Shown here piece after piece: positions 7,835 through 13,924 of a stretch of DNA of 13,924 bases. The notes below the pieces were generated by a model. It did no database searches. It had not been told where the DNA came from and worked only from the letters and a program-made list of their open reading frames with translations. The position numbers and the translations under genes were made by a program. Source of the DNA: Eubacteriales bacterium (lineage in GTDB: Bacteria; Bacillota; Clostridia; Oscillospirales; CAG-382); assembly GCA_028701715.1 (NCBI GenBank), contig JAQVQF010000038.1, positions 1-13,924 on the forward strand. Reading direction: 5' to 3'. Position 1 is the stretch's first letter. The number at the start of each line of letters is the position of its first letter.

Positions 7835-7874
7835 TTAATCGGTTAATCGGTTAATCGATTAATTGATTAATCGG
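7835..7874. repeat. Five tandem 8-bp repeats (TTAATCGG and variants)
   Basis: Units: TTAATCGG (7835), TTAATCGG (7843), TTAATCGA (7851), TTAATTGA (7859), TTAATCGG (7867). Three are identical and two have one or two changes. The variants create short palindromes such as TTAATCGATTAA (7851-7862). The array sits directly behind the -35 element of the minus-strand promoter and upstream of the plus-strand transporter, so it could be an UP-like element, an array of protein-binding sites, or a slippage-prone microsatellite. Confidence 0.9.
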
Positions 7875-8045
7875 ATATTAATTTAAGCGTTGTGTTTTTG
7901 CATAATAAAACATCTTTTTATTTGTATGATTGGTGAAATAGCAATATTGCTTTTTCCCTTCAATAGTATTAATATCGTATTCGTTTTGTCTGCCCTTTTG
8001 AATTGTATAACGGAAGAAGATGTTTTTATTAAAAGCTTTTTTAGC

Positions 8046-9662
8046 ATGTTAAAATCAGAGTTTGGGGGATATAATTCCAACTCATTCAGCAAGGATTTGC
8101 TTGCCGGAATAACGGTTGCGGCGGTTGCGCTCCCGCTGGCGTTGGCGTTCGGTGTCAGCAGCGGCGCGACCGCAGCGGCAGGGCTTGTAACGGCGATTAT
8201 TGCCGGTATCGTAATCGGCGGACTTTCCGGCGGTTCGTATCAGATTTCAGGTCCGACCGGCGCAATGTCGGCGATACTTATTGCTCTTGTCGCCAAGCAT
8301 GGTTTGCAGGGCGTTTTTATCGCCTGTTTTCTTTCGGGTATTATACTTATCGCCGCCGGGATATTAAAATTCGGCAACCTCATTTCGTTTATTCCGATGC
8401 CGGTTATCACAGGCTTTACTTCGGGTATAGCCATCATCATAGCTATCGGTCAGATAGACAACATAACCGGTTTTACAGCGAGCGGCGAAAACGAAATCGA
8501 AAAAATCGGCAGCTATTTCACCACAGCCCAGCAATTCAGCGTCGCATCCTTTATAATAGGAATTGCCGTAATTGCCTTTATGTTTTTGTACCCTAAAAAA
8601 TTATCTAAATACTGTCCTTCGTCGCTCGCGGCGATAATTCTCGTAACCGCCGCAAACGCTGTTTTTTCCTTTAGTGTCAAGCCTGTCGGCTCCATTCCGC
8701 AGACCGTGCTCCTTTCCGAAAGATTGAATATAACATCGATAAATTTAACACAGTTGAAGGATTTTCTTGTTCCCGCCGTTTCTATCGCGGCGCTCGGTAT
8801 GATAGAAAGCCTGCTCTGCGGCGCAAGCGCGGGCAGAATGAAGAATGAAAAGCTGAACGCCGGCACCGAGCTTTTCGCTCAGGGCTTAGGCAACATGCTG
8901 CTCCCCTTCTTCGGCGGAGTTCCGGCAACCGCCGCCATCGCAAGGACCAGCGTCGCCATAAAATCCGGCGGTAAAACCCGCCTCACAAGTATTATTCATT
9001 CTGTAATATTGTTGCTTTCAATGTTCGTTCTTGCTCCCGTCATGTCACAAATTCCGCTCTCGGCGCTCGCCGGCGTACTCATGGTCACCGCGTGGCGGAT
9101 GAACGAATGGGAAGCAATAAGGAACATATTCAGGATGAAATTTATATCCGCAATGCTCCAGTTTTCAATAACGATGCTTGCGACGGTTATCTTTGACCTC
9201 ACAATCGCAATCTTAATAGGTATCATTTTATCGGTTGCAATATTTATAATAAATGTTTCAGACGTGCAGATAAGCGTTGCCGACGTGGACAAGGAAAAAT
9301 TATGCGGCAAAAGATATTGCAGGCATTATGACAATACAACCGTCGCTTATATTGTCGGACCGCTGTACTTCGGCACCGCAAGCAAGCTCGGTGAAAGGCT
9401 GTCATCGGCGGCTCAGAAGGATATATTGATTCTTTCGCTGCGCGGTGTGCCTTTTGCGGATCTTTCGGGCGTGCAGGCTCTCGAGGAGCTTTGTAAAAAG
9501 CTGAGAGAAGAAAACACCGAGGTATATTTTGCCGGTGTGCAGCCGAAGGTTATGGAGCTTTTCCGCCGCTGCGGTATTTTAAATGAGATCGGCGAGGATA
9601 ATTTCTTCTGGAGCGCCGATAAAGCGTTGACATATATAGCCGACAGACAATCGGCGGCATAA
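8046..9662 (+). CDS. SulP-family anion transporter with STAS domain
   Basis: 538 residues from the ATG at 8046, usual for bacterial SulP proteins. The N-terminal two thirds (to about 425) is rich in membrane helices and opens with SKDLLAGITVAAVALPLALAFGV-like sequence (residues 14-36). QISGPTGAMS follows, then PMPVITGFTSGIAI. The C-terminal STAS domain (about 427-538) holds the DLSG loop (472-475). Family members carry sulfate, bicarbonate or dicarboxylates, often with sodium or protons. The stretch ALPLALAFGVSSGATAAAGL looks like the sodium/bicarbonate transporter BicA, but this does not settle the substrate. The frame is open back to a TTG at 7890, adding 52 mostly hydrophobic residues. I chose 8046 because known relatives begin about there, though no good ribosome site precedes either start. 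No sulfur-pathway genes are near. Confidence 0.88.
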   Translation: MLKSEFGGYNSNSFSKDLLAGITVAAVALPLALAFGVSSGATAAAGLVTAIIAGIVIGGLSGGSYQISGPTGAMSAILIALVAKHGLQGVFIACFLSGIILIAAGILKFGNLISFIPMPVITGFTSGIAIIIAIGQIDNITGFTASGENEIEKIGSYFTTAQQFSVASFIIGIAVIAFMFLYPKKLSKYCPSSLAAIILVTAANAVFSFSVKPVGSIPQTVLLSERLNITSINLTQLKDFLVPAVSIAALGMIESLLCGASAGRMKNEKLNAGTELFAQGLGNMLLPFFGGVPATAAIARTSVAIKSGGKTRLTSIIHSVILLLSMFVLAPVMSQIPLSALAGVLMVTAWRMNEWEAIRNIFRMKFISAMLQFSITMLATVIFDLTIAILIGIILSVAIFIINVSDVQISVADVDKEKLCGKRYCRHYDNTTVAYIVGPLYFGTASKLGERLSSAAQKDILILSLRGVPFADLSGVQALEELCKKLREENTEVYFAGVQPKVMELFRRCGILNEIGEDNFFWSADKALTYIADRQSAA

Positions 9663-9877
9663 TTTTATATTATATTTTGCTTCTAATATTTTTTGGCGAA
9701 TTTCCGCATCTTTGCTTTATCGCAAAGGTGCTGTTATTTTGTTTAGCGCAATTATCCGTAAAAGGCAGTACAGTGTGGGCAAATACGCCTTCGCATCCTA
9801 CGCACACAACTCTTGTAACAGTAAGCTTAACAAAACGACACGCTGAGCGCATTAATACCAAAAACGCTTATAATGGC
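9663..9877. other. Stretch without a convincing gene
   Basis: Between the transporter stop and the promoter at 9878 I see no supported gene. Open frames exist on both strands: a plus frame from 9677 running through the promoter to 9976, and a minus frame at 9670-9861 that reads VVCVGCEGVFAHTVLPF. Neither has a ribosome site I would trust. The transporter end holds a weak hairpin (GCCGA/TCGGC near 9640-9655) followed by T-rich sequence, which could end its transcript. The base mix is more even than in the flanking AT-rich gaps, so a gene remnant or a conserved repeat is possible. Confidence 0.4.
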
Positions 9878-9906
9878 TTGACAGAATTATCCATGCTGTT
9901 TATAAT
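9878..9906 (+). promoter_or_regulatory. Perfect sigma-A promoter with no protein gene after it
   Basis: TTGACA (9878-9883), a 17-base spacer (9884-9900) and TATAAT (9901-9906), both hexamers perfect. Transcription would start near 9913 and meet a terminator at 10009-10044. TTATAATGG occurs both 32 bases earlier (9868) and at the -10 element (9900). Confidence 0.75.
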
Positions 9907-9912
9907 GGTATC

Positions 9913-10044
9913 ATCAGGTATGAATATTTATATGCAATGCATAGATACACTTTGTCTGTATAAATATCACCGATAATTTTTGTATAAATAATGTCCACTG
10001 AATAAATCAAAAACCGAGCCGCGATGCGGCTTTCCCGGCTTTTT
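9913..10044 (+). ncRNA. Candidate small RNA of about 130 nt
   Basis: Defined only by a perfect promoter upstream and an intrinsic terminator at its end. The transcript would hold TGTATAAATA twice (about 9956 and 9980) and ATGCAATGCAT near 9933. The only notable reading frame within it is 18 codons from the ATG at 9920, without a spaced ribosome site. I do not recognise a known RNA family. It could also be a long leader for the lipoprotein gene at 10140 if the terminator is read through or regulated. Confidence 0.4.
10009..10044. terminator. GC-rich hairpin terminator
   Basis: The core stem GCCGC-gat-GCGGC (10018-10030) is nested in an outer stem AAAAACCG/CGGcTTTTT (10009-10016 with 10036-10044, one bulged C). 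On the plus strand the outer arm ends in TTTTT. On the minus strand GCGGCTCGGTTTTT also makes a plausible terminator, so it may work both ways. Confidence 0.7.
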
Positions 10045-10139
10045 GATGTTTTCATTTAAAAAATTACGGATCCATATTACTGATCAAATTACCGCCGTTA
10101 AAACATCGATTGAAACGATTAAGGAGTTAATAGAAAGCA

Positions 10140-12431
10140 GTGAAAAGCAATAAATTGGGGTTTCTGAAGGCTGTCGGCTTTTATATAATTATATTTATTT
10201 TTACCACTTCCTGCATTGCGTCTTTACCCAAAGATGAGAGCAGCAGATGCGACGGTGAAGTATCGGAAATAATATCATTTACCGATAGTTCCGAAAGGTC
10301 CGAAAGCTTCGAAAGCTCCGAAGACTTTGTCAGTCCCGATAATTCCGAAGGCTCGGTTGATGTTTCGTATGAATCCTCCGCCGTGTCGGAACAGGAAAGC
10401 TCGGCTTCTGACCCTATAACTACTGCTGAGGATTTTTACATAAGAATAGAAGAAAACAGAACGCTTCTCGACGATTATATGGCGGAAAAATTTGATAAAG
10501 GATTATCGGAATGGATTTATAACAATATCGGCTTACAGGTGTTAGAAGATATAGCTGAGGCGGTGGAAAACGGCAGTTATGAATACGATTTGATATATGA
10601 GCTGACGGGAATGTCGGGAAAGGTATTGTATGATGAATATATCGGGGCGCTTGATCCGGACAGTGCCGCTTTTGCAGATAATATAATAAAGAAAGAATCA
10701 AAAAACGGCGATGATACGGTTATAGTCATTTGCGGTGATGTGGGGCTTGCGGACAACTGGTATACCATGAAGTTTCTGACATCAAGTAAAATAAGCATAA
10801 CCGATCTTATCGACCCTGACTATGTTTCTGAAATGAGAGGGGCGGATATAACGGCTGTAAACAATGAATTTACTGTCAGCGAGCGAGGCGAAGCGATAGT
10901 CGGAAAGCTTTATACGCTCAGAGCAAAGCCGGAAAATCTTGATTTATATAATATATTGGGTGTCAATATTGTATCCTTGGCCAACAATCATGTATATGAC
11001 TTCGGCGAAACGGCATTCCTTGATACCTTAGATTATCTCAAAGCTTACGGAATATGCTATATCGGGGCGGGTAAGGATTTAGATGAAGCGATAAAGCCTT
11101 GTTATTATATAATAAACGGCCGTAAAATCGCTCTTGTCGCAGGGAACAGATCGGAAAAGTATATTTTGACCCCGGCTGCAGCGAACGGTGTTCCCGGTGT
11201 CCTAAGATGCTATGAGACAGAGCTTATGAAAAGGGCAATAGCCGAAGCCAAAGAAAATGCCGATTATGTTATTGCCTACCTTCATTGGGGCGATGAATTC
11301 TCACATGATTTCAACGCCGTTCAACAGTCCCAGGGATATGAGTACATAGACGCGGGAGCCGATTTGGTTGTCGGTTCACACACCCACTGCCTTCAAGGCG
11401 CGGAATACTACAAAGGTAAGCCGATTGTTTACAGCCTCGGTAATTTTTGGTTTTCGGGTAACAACGAGGAATTGGGAATGCTTAAAATAACAATCGGCAA
11501 CGACGGTTCCGTTAATTATCGCATAATTCCGGGCAGGGAGAGCGGCTTTAAAACCGTGCGCGGAAGCGGCAACGACTTGAAAACACTGCTTGACTTTTTT
11601 GAGAGCATTTCAGAAAATGTCATTGTCGGAGAGGACGGTCTTCTTACGCCCGGCAATAGTAATAATAACTTTGAAACCAATATTACCGATAAAACAAAGC
11701 TTTCGATGCTGGCAGAGCTGACCGAATATATAGACTCTGACGGCAGAATCAGCGTTTATTTTCAATCCTCCGACGGTTCGTATTATATAGCCGGAAAAGA
11801 ACAGAAGCTTCTTTGCGCCAGTACAGTAAAGGCTCCTTACGCTCTTTATCTGCTCAGAATGGCGGATGACGGTCAGCTCAGTCTTGACGAGAGGCTCGAA
11901 TTGAAAAAAGAACAGCTCTGGGACGGTGCCGGAACCGTAAAAGACAATCCAATCGGTACAATGTTTTCCGTTCGTGAGCTTATCAGATTATCGATTGAAT
12001 TAAGCGACAACACCGCTTATAAGATGCTTATAGACCGTTTCGGAACCGAAGGGTTCAATAAATACGCCGCTTCAAGGGGTTACGGAATCAGCTTGATACC
12101 GAACAACGGTTACGGTTATTGCAGCGCCGACGATATGGGAAGGCTGTTTTACGAGATTTACGAGTATAAAGGCGAAAATGCCGAATTTCTTATAAACTGC
12201 TTGCTTAATACTAAATACAGCGAACAGATAGAAAAGGCGCTCAGCGAATATAACGTCGCACAAAAATACGGAAACCAAGGGTTCAATTTCGGATTTCACG
12301 ATGTAGCCATTGTATATGCGCCCGAACCATTTGTGCTGTCGATATTCACAACAATCGATGCGTCTGACGATAACAGCACCGAACCGTTCCGGTATATTGC
12401 GACAGAGGTTGATAAAATATTAAATAAATAA
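10140..12431 (+). CDS. Lipoprotein: CapA-like metallophosphatase fused to beta-lactamase-like hydrolase
   Basis: 763 residues. A signal peptide ends in a lipobox-like FTTSC (C25), then comes a Ser/Glu-rich linker (about 33-95) and a helical region of unknown type (about 96-190). A CapA/PgsA-type metallophosphatase domain covers about 191-465: GDVGL (D200), NNEF (N241, E243), SLANNHVYDFGE (N283, H284), LHWGDE (H382), VGSHTHCLQG (H414, H416), then GKPIVYSLGNFWF. Such domains belong to poly-gamma-glutamate capsule proteins. A class A beta-lactamase-like domain covers about 515-763, with STVK (S561, K564), SDN (622-624) and KYG (709-711, where KTG is usual). I see no ExxLN loop, so antibiotic hydrolysis is doubtful; peptidase or transpeptidase-like action is an alternative. 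The GTG at 10140 was chosen because it starts the signal peptide; AAGGAG lies rather far away (13 bases). No other capsule genes are in the window. The combined role is unknown. Confidence 0.82.
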   Translation: MKSNKLGFLKAVGFYIIIFIFTTSCIASLPKDESSRCDGEVSEIISFTDSSERSESFESSEDFVSPDNSEGSVDVSYESSAVSEQESSASDPITTAEDFYIRIEENRTLLDDYMAEKFDKGLSEWIYNNIGLQVLEDIAEAVENGSYEYDLIYELTGMSGKVLYDEYIGALDPDSAAFADNIIKKESKNGDDTVIVICGDVGLADNWYTMKFLTSSKISITDLIDPDYVSEMRGADITAVNNEFTVSERGEAIVGKLYTLRAKPENLDLYNILGVNIVSLANNHVYDFGETAFLDTLDYLKAYGICYIGAGKDLDEAIKPCYYIINGRKIALVAGNRSEKYILTPAAANGVPGVLRCYETELMKRAIAEAKENADYVIAYLHWGDEFSHDFNAVQQSQGYEYIDAGADLVVGSHTHCLQGAEYYKGKPIVYSLGNFWFSGNNEELGMLKITIGNDGSVNYRIIPGRESGFKTVRGSGNDLKTLLDFFESISENVIVGEDGLLTPGNSNNNFETNITDKTKLSMLAELTEYIDSDGRISVYFQSSDGSYYIAGKEQKLLCASTVKAPYALYLLRMADDGQLSLDERLELKKEQLWDGAGTVKDNPIGTMFSVRELIRLSIELSDNTAYKMLIDRFGTEGFNKYAASRGYGISLIPNNGYGYCSADDMGRLFYEIYEYKGENAEFLINCLLNTKYSEQIEKALSEYNVAQKYGNQGFNFGFHDVAIVYAPEPFVLSIFTTIDASDDNSTEPFRYIATEVDKILNK
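10290..10325 (+). repeat. Four 9-bp in-frame repeats in the lipoprotein linker
   Basis: TCCGAAAGG, TCCGAAAGC, TTCGAAAGC and TCCGAAGAC follow without gaps. They encode the Ser/Glu-rich spacer just after the lipid anchor. Since each unit is three codons, gain or loss of units would change linker length without breaking the frame. Confidence 0.8.
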
Positions 12432-12511
12432 GGTAAAAAGCAAGAATCATCCTAATCGGTATAACATGATTTTACGGTTCGGAAATATAATTATCCTGTA
12501 CTCGATGCCGT

Positions 12512-12528
12512 TTAACAAGCTTTGTTAA
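12512..12528. promoter_or_regulatory. Palindrome touching the ribosome site of the next gene
   Basis: TTAACAA-gct-TTGTTAA is a perfect 7-bp inverted repeat. Its right arm overlaps the first two bases of AAGGAGA (12527-12533), the ribosome site of the gene at 12540. It could be a DNA-binding site or a small RNA hairpin that limits ribosome access. No clear promoter was found between 12432 and 12511. Confidence 0.35.
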
Positions 12529-12539
12529 GGAGAATAATA

Positions 12540-13073
12540 ATGAAGTTATTCGAAAAAAGCGACTTAAATATCTTTCAGGAATTAGTGGGACAGCCTTTTA
12601 AGAATATATTTATTCAACCAACAAGAGAAATTTTGGGGGACGATGTGTTAGTAGTAAATTTCGGAAAAGAGATAAAATACTCTTTTCATACTTTAATTTT
12701 TACTCGAATAAGGAACGAAAACGCGCTTTTATTTACATCAAGCGATATATACTTTTTTCCTTCGTTTAGGTCTATGTCCTCGAAGATTATTGATGATAAT
12801 AATTTTATAAAAAAAAGCCTTGCCAAGAAGGCATTGATAAATGTAAGGAAAGTGTTAAAAAACGCGGTGGTTTCCGATGTGCAAATTAATGAAATAGGAG
12901 ATATCGTTATTTGCTTTAATAATGGTATAATCATTGAAGCTTCAATTGATTCGCGTCAATATGAATATGAAAATTATAGGCTCTTAGTATTTGGTAAACA
13001 TTCCTGTGAGCATTATGTGGTAGAGTATTATAAGGGTAAATTAATGTTTTATTTAAGTAAAGAAAATTTTTAG
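12540..13073 (+). CDS. Hypothetical protein, AT-rich
   Basis: 177 residues, not recognised. No signal peptide or membrane helix is evident, so it is probably cytoplasmic. It reads as alternating strands and short helices; the C-terminal part (about 115-165) has the pattern EIGDIVICFNNGIIIEA, then a stretch rich in Tyr and Glu, then HSCEHYVVEYYKG. Small proteins with a strand-NG-strand plus HxVV ending occur among Firmicute single-domain and immunity-like proteins, but this is a loose likeness, not an assignment. The start is the ATG at 12540, 6 bases after AAGGAGA; an in-frame TTG at 12522 has no ribosome site. The gene is clearly richer in A and T than the arg operon or the lipoprotein gene, so foreign origin is possible. 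It stands 108 bases after the lipoprotein stop in the same direction, with no terminator seen between. Confidence 0.75.
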   Translation: MKLFEKSDLNIFQELVGQPFKNIFIQPTREILGDDVLVVNFGKEIKYSFHTLIFTRIRNENALLFTSSDIYFFPSFRSMSSKIIDDNNFIKKSLAKKALINVRKVLKNAVVSDVQINEIGDIVICFNNGIIIEASIDSRQYEYENYRLLVFGKHSCEHYVVEYYKGKLMFYLSKENF

Positions 13074-13171
13074 CGGATTGGTAATTTCTATAAAAATAGT
13101 TATGAGGAATATTACCGTAATTTTAAGAGATTCCGCAACCGTATTCTTCATATGTTTTATAACCAAAATGC

Positions 13172-13207
13172 AAATCAGGCAGCGACCTGATAGCCGCTGC
13201 CTGATTT
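13172..13207. terminator. Perfect 13-bp hairpin, probable terminator
   Basis: AAATCAGGCAGCG (13172-13184) pairs fully with CGCTGCCTGATTT (13195-13207) around a 10-base loop. It lies about 100 bases after the hypothetical gene. The tail is only mildly T-rich on either strand, so it may be a weak terminator, a backup for the rRNA terminator on the minus strand, or a dispersed palindromic repeat. Confidence 0.5.
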
Positions 13208-13261
13208 CCTGTTTACGGGTTCACCCCAACTATTGACAAAGAGCCTTAAAATTTAAATATA

Positions 13262-13285
13262 AAGCAGGGGTATTAACCCCTGCTT
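13262..13285 (-). terminator. Intrinsic terminator of the rRNA/tRNA operon
   Basis: Minus-strand reading: AAGCAGGGG, loop TTAATA, CCCCTGCTT, then TTATATTTAAATTTT. The 9-bp GC-rich stem with a T-rich tail lies 63 bases past the 3' end of tRNA-Asn, as expected for the end of the operon. Confidence 0.8.
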
Positions 13286-13347
13286 ATAACTATTCCGAAA
13301 CATTTTTCCAAATAAATATAATGGTTATGTTCGGATAGCTTAAAATA

Positions 13348-13423
13348 TGGCTCCCCCTGTTGGGATTGAACCAACGACATCGTGATTAACAGTCACGCGC
13401 TCTGCCAGCTGAGCTAAGGAGGA
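13348..13423 (-). tRNA. tRNA-Asn (anticodon GTT)
   Basis: 76 bases including an encoded CCA (13350-13348). The acceptor stem is TCCTCCT with AGGGGGA (one G-U pair) and discriminator G. The anticodon stem TGACT/ATCAC region encloses a loop with GTT, and the T arm reads GGTTCAATCCC. It is the last RNA of the operon, with its 5' end 38 bases after 5S rRNA. Confidence 0.95.
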
Positions 13424-13427
13424 ATAT

Positions 13428-13453
13428 AACCTCAAAATTAAAATCCTGAGGTT
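13428..13453 (-). other. Hairpin between 5S rRNA and tRNA-Asn
   Basis: AACCTCA (13428-13434) and TGAGGTT (13447-13453) form a 7-bp stem with a 12-base loop in the short spacer. It is probably a processing structure that keeps 5S rRNA and tRNA-Asn apart; that role is inferred. Confidence 0.45.
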
Positions 13454-13461
13454 TAATTTGT

Positions 13462-13577
<116 letters not shown>

Positions 13578-13580
13578 TTA

Positions 13581-13656
13581 TGGCAGGGGCAGAAGGACTT
13601 GAACCCTCGGCACGCGGTTTTGGAGACCGCTGCTCTACCAACTGAGCTATACCCCT
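13581..13656 (-). tRNA. tRNA-Trp (anticodon CCA)
   Basis: 76 bases with an encoded 3' CCA (13583-13581). The acceptor stem is AGGGGTA with TGCCCCT and discriminator G. The anticodon stem GCGGT/ACCGC encloses loop CTCCAAA with anticodon CCA, and the T arm reads GGGTTCAAGTCC. It stands between 23S and 5S rRNA, where most rRNA operons have no tRNA. Confidence 0.95.
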
Positions 13657-13843
13657 GTATGAATGCCGGGAATAGTCCCTGTTTCCTGCATTTGCTTTTT
13701 ACTATTTCAATTATAAATGTAAATCAATTTAAAATATCGGTTTATGTATGGTTCTTGGAAATTAATTCACATTCTTATTGAAAAATTAAACGTAGACTGA
13801 AAACGAATAGAAGAAAACAACTCAAGGAATCGAAGAAATGTAG
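13657..13843 (-). other. 23S to tRNA-Trp spacer
   Basis: 187 bases, AT-rich, part of the rRNA precursor. I see no gene, no consensus promoter and no clear terminator in it, so tRNA-Trp, 5S and tRNA-Asn are probably read through from the 23S gene. Confidence 0.5.
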
Positions 13844-13924
13844 TTCAAGCCCTCGGTCAATTAGTATCGGTCAGCTGAATACGTTACCGTACTTACACCT
13901 CCGACCTATTAAACTTGTAGTCTA
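13844..13924 (-). rRNA. rrl: 23S ribosomal RNA, 3' end (cut by window edge)
   Basis: The minus strand reads TTTAATAGGTCGGAGGTGTA, later CAGCTGACCGATACTAAT and a GACCGAGGGCTTGA end. These match the universal end of bacterial 23S rRNA, including the GAUACUAAU-type segment before the last helix. About 81 bases are present; the rest lies beyond the right edge. The exact 3' end is approximate. Confidence 0.92.

Noticed and set aside
7835..7874. CRISPR array
   Set aside because: The units are 8 bases with no spacers, and no cas genes are present.
11800..12431. Antibiotic resistance beta-lactamase
   Set aside because: The SxxK and SDN motifs are present, but the ExxLN loop is not seen and KTG is KYG; the domain is fused to a CapA-like enzyme, so a resistance role is not supported.
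13599..13781. Plus-strand open frame of 60 codons
   Set aside because: It overlaps tRNA-Trp and the rRNA spacer on the opposite strand and is not a gene.

Overview
This 13.9 kb window looks like chromosome of an anaerobic Firmicute of class Clostridia. The evidence is purine-rich Shine-Dalgarno sites, several consensus sigma-A promoters (TTGACA-N17-TATAAT), a low-to-medium GC content, CCA-encoding tRNA genes, and a sigma/anti-sigma gene pair of a kind common in gut Clostridia. Genus or species cannot be named from this sequence.

Layout. (1) 1-4438, minus strand: a compact arginine biosynthesis operon transcribed argG-argC-argJ-argB-argD, with argD cut by the left edge. Genes are 0-55 bases apart, and one consensus promoter lies in front of argG. 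ArgJ gives the cyclic acetyl-transfer route, ArgB shows the arginine-sensitive form of acetylglutamate kinase, and ArgC is the shorter type 2 form. (2) 4439-4766: divergent control region with a promoter for each side and several short palindromes. (3) 4767-6859, plus strand: an ECF sigma factor followed by a membrane-anchored protein with a short cytoplasmic head and a large outer domain with beta-propeller-like repeats, probably its anti-sigma factor. (4) 6929-7756, minus: a SpoU/TrmH-type rRNA or tRNA 2'-O-methyltransferase with its own consensus promoter, preceded by five tandem 8-bp repeats. (5) 8046-9662, plus: a SulP-family anion transporter with a STAS domain, resembling BicA-type members near its N-terminus. 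(6) 9663-10139: no convincing protein gene, but a perfect promoter and a terminator about 130 bases apart that define a possible small RNA. (7) 10140-12431: a lipoprotein fusing a CapA/PgsA-like metallophosphatase domain to a class A beta-lactamase-like serine hydrolase domain. (8) 12540-13073: an AT-rich gene of unknown function. (9) 13172-13924: the 3' end of a minus-strand rRNA operon in the unusual order 23S - tRNA-Trp - 5S - tRNA-Asn, closed by an intrinsic terminator.

The arginine operon is the only clear pathway block. The sigma/anti-sigma pair, the anion transporter and the CapA/beta-lactamase lipoprotein are envelope or surface functions next to each other, but nothing in the sequence shows that they act together. 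The most interesting items are the CapA/beta-lactamase fusion, the orphan promoter-terminator unit, the tRNA-Trp lying 3 bases from 5S rRNA, and the 5 x 8-bp repeat at the methyltransferase promoter.
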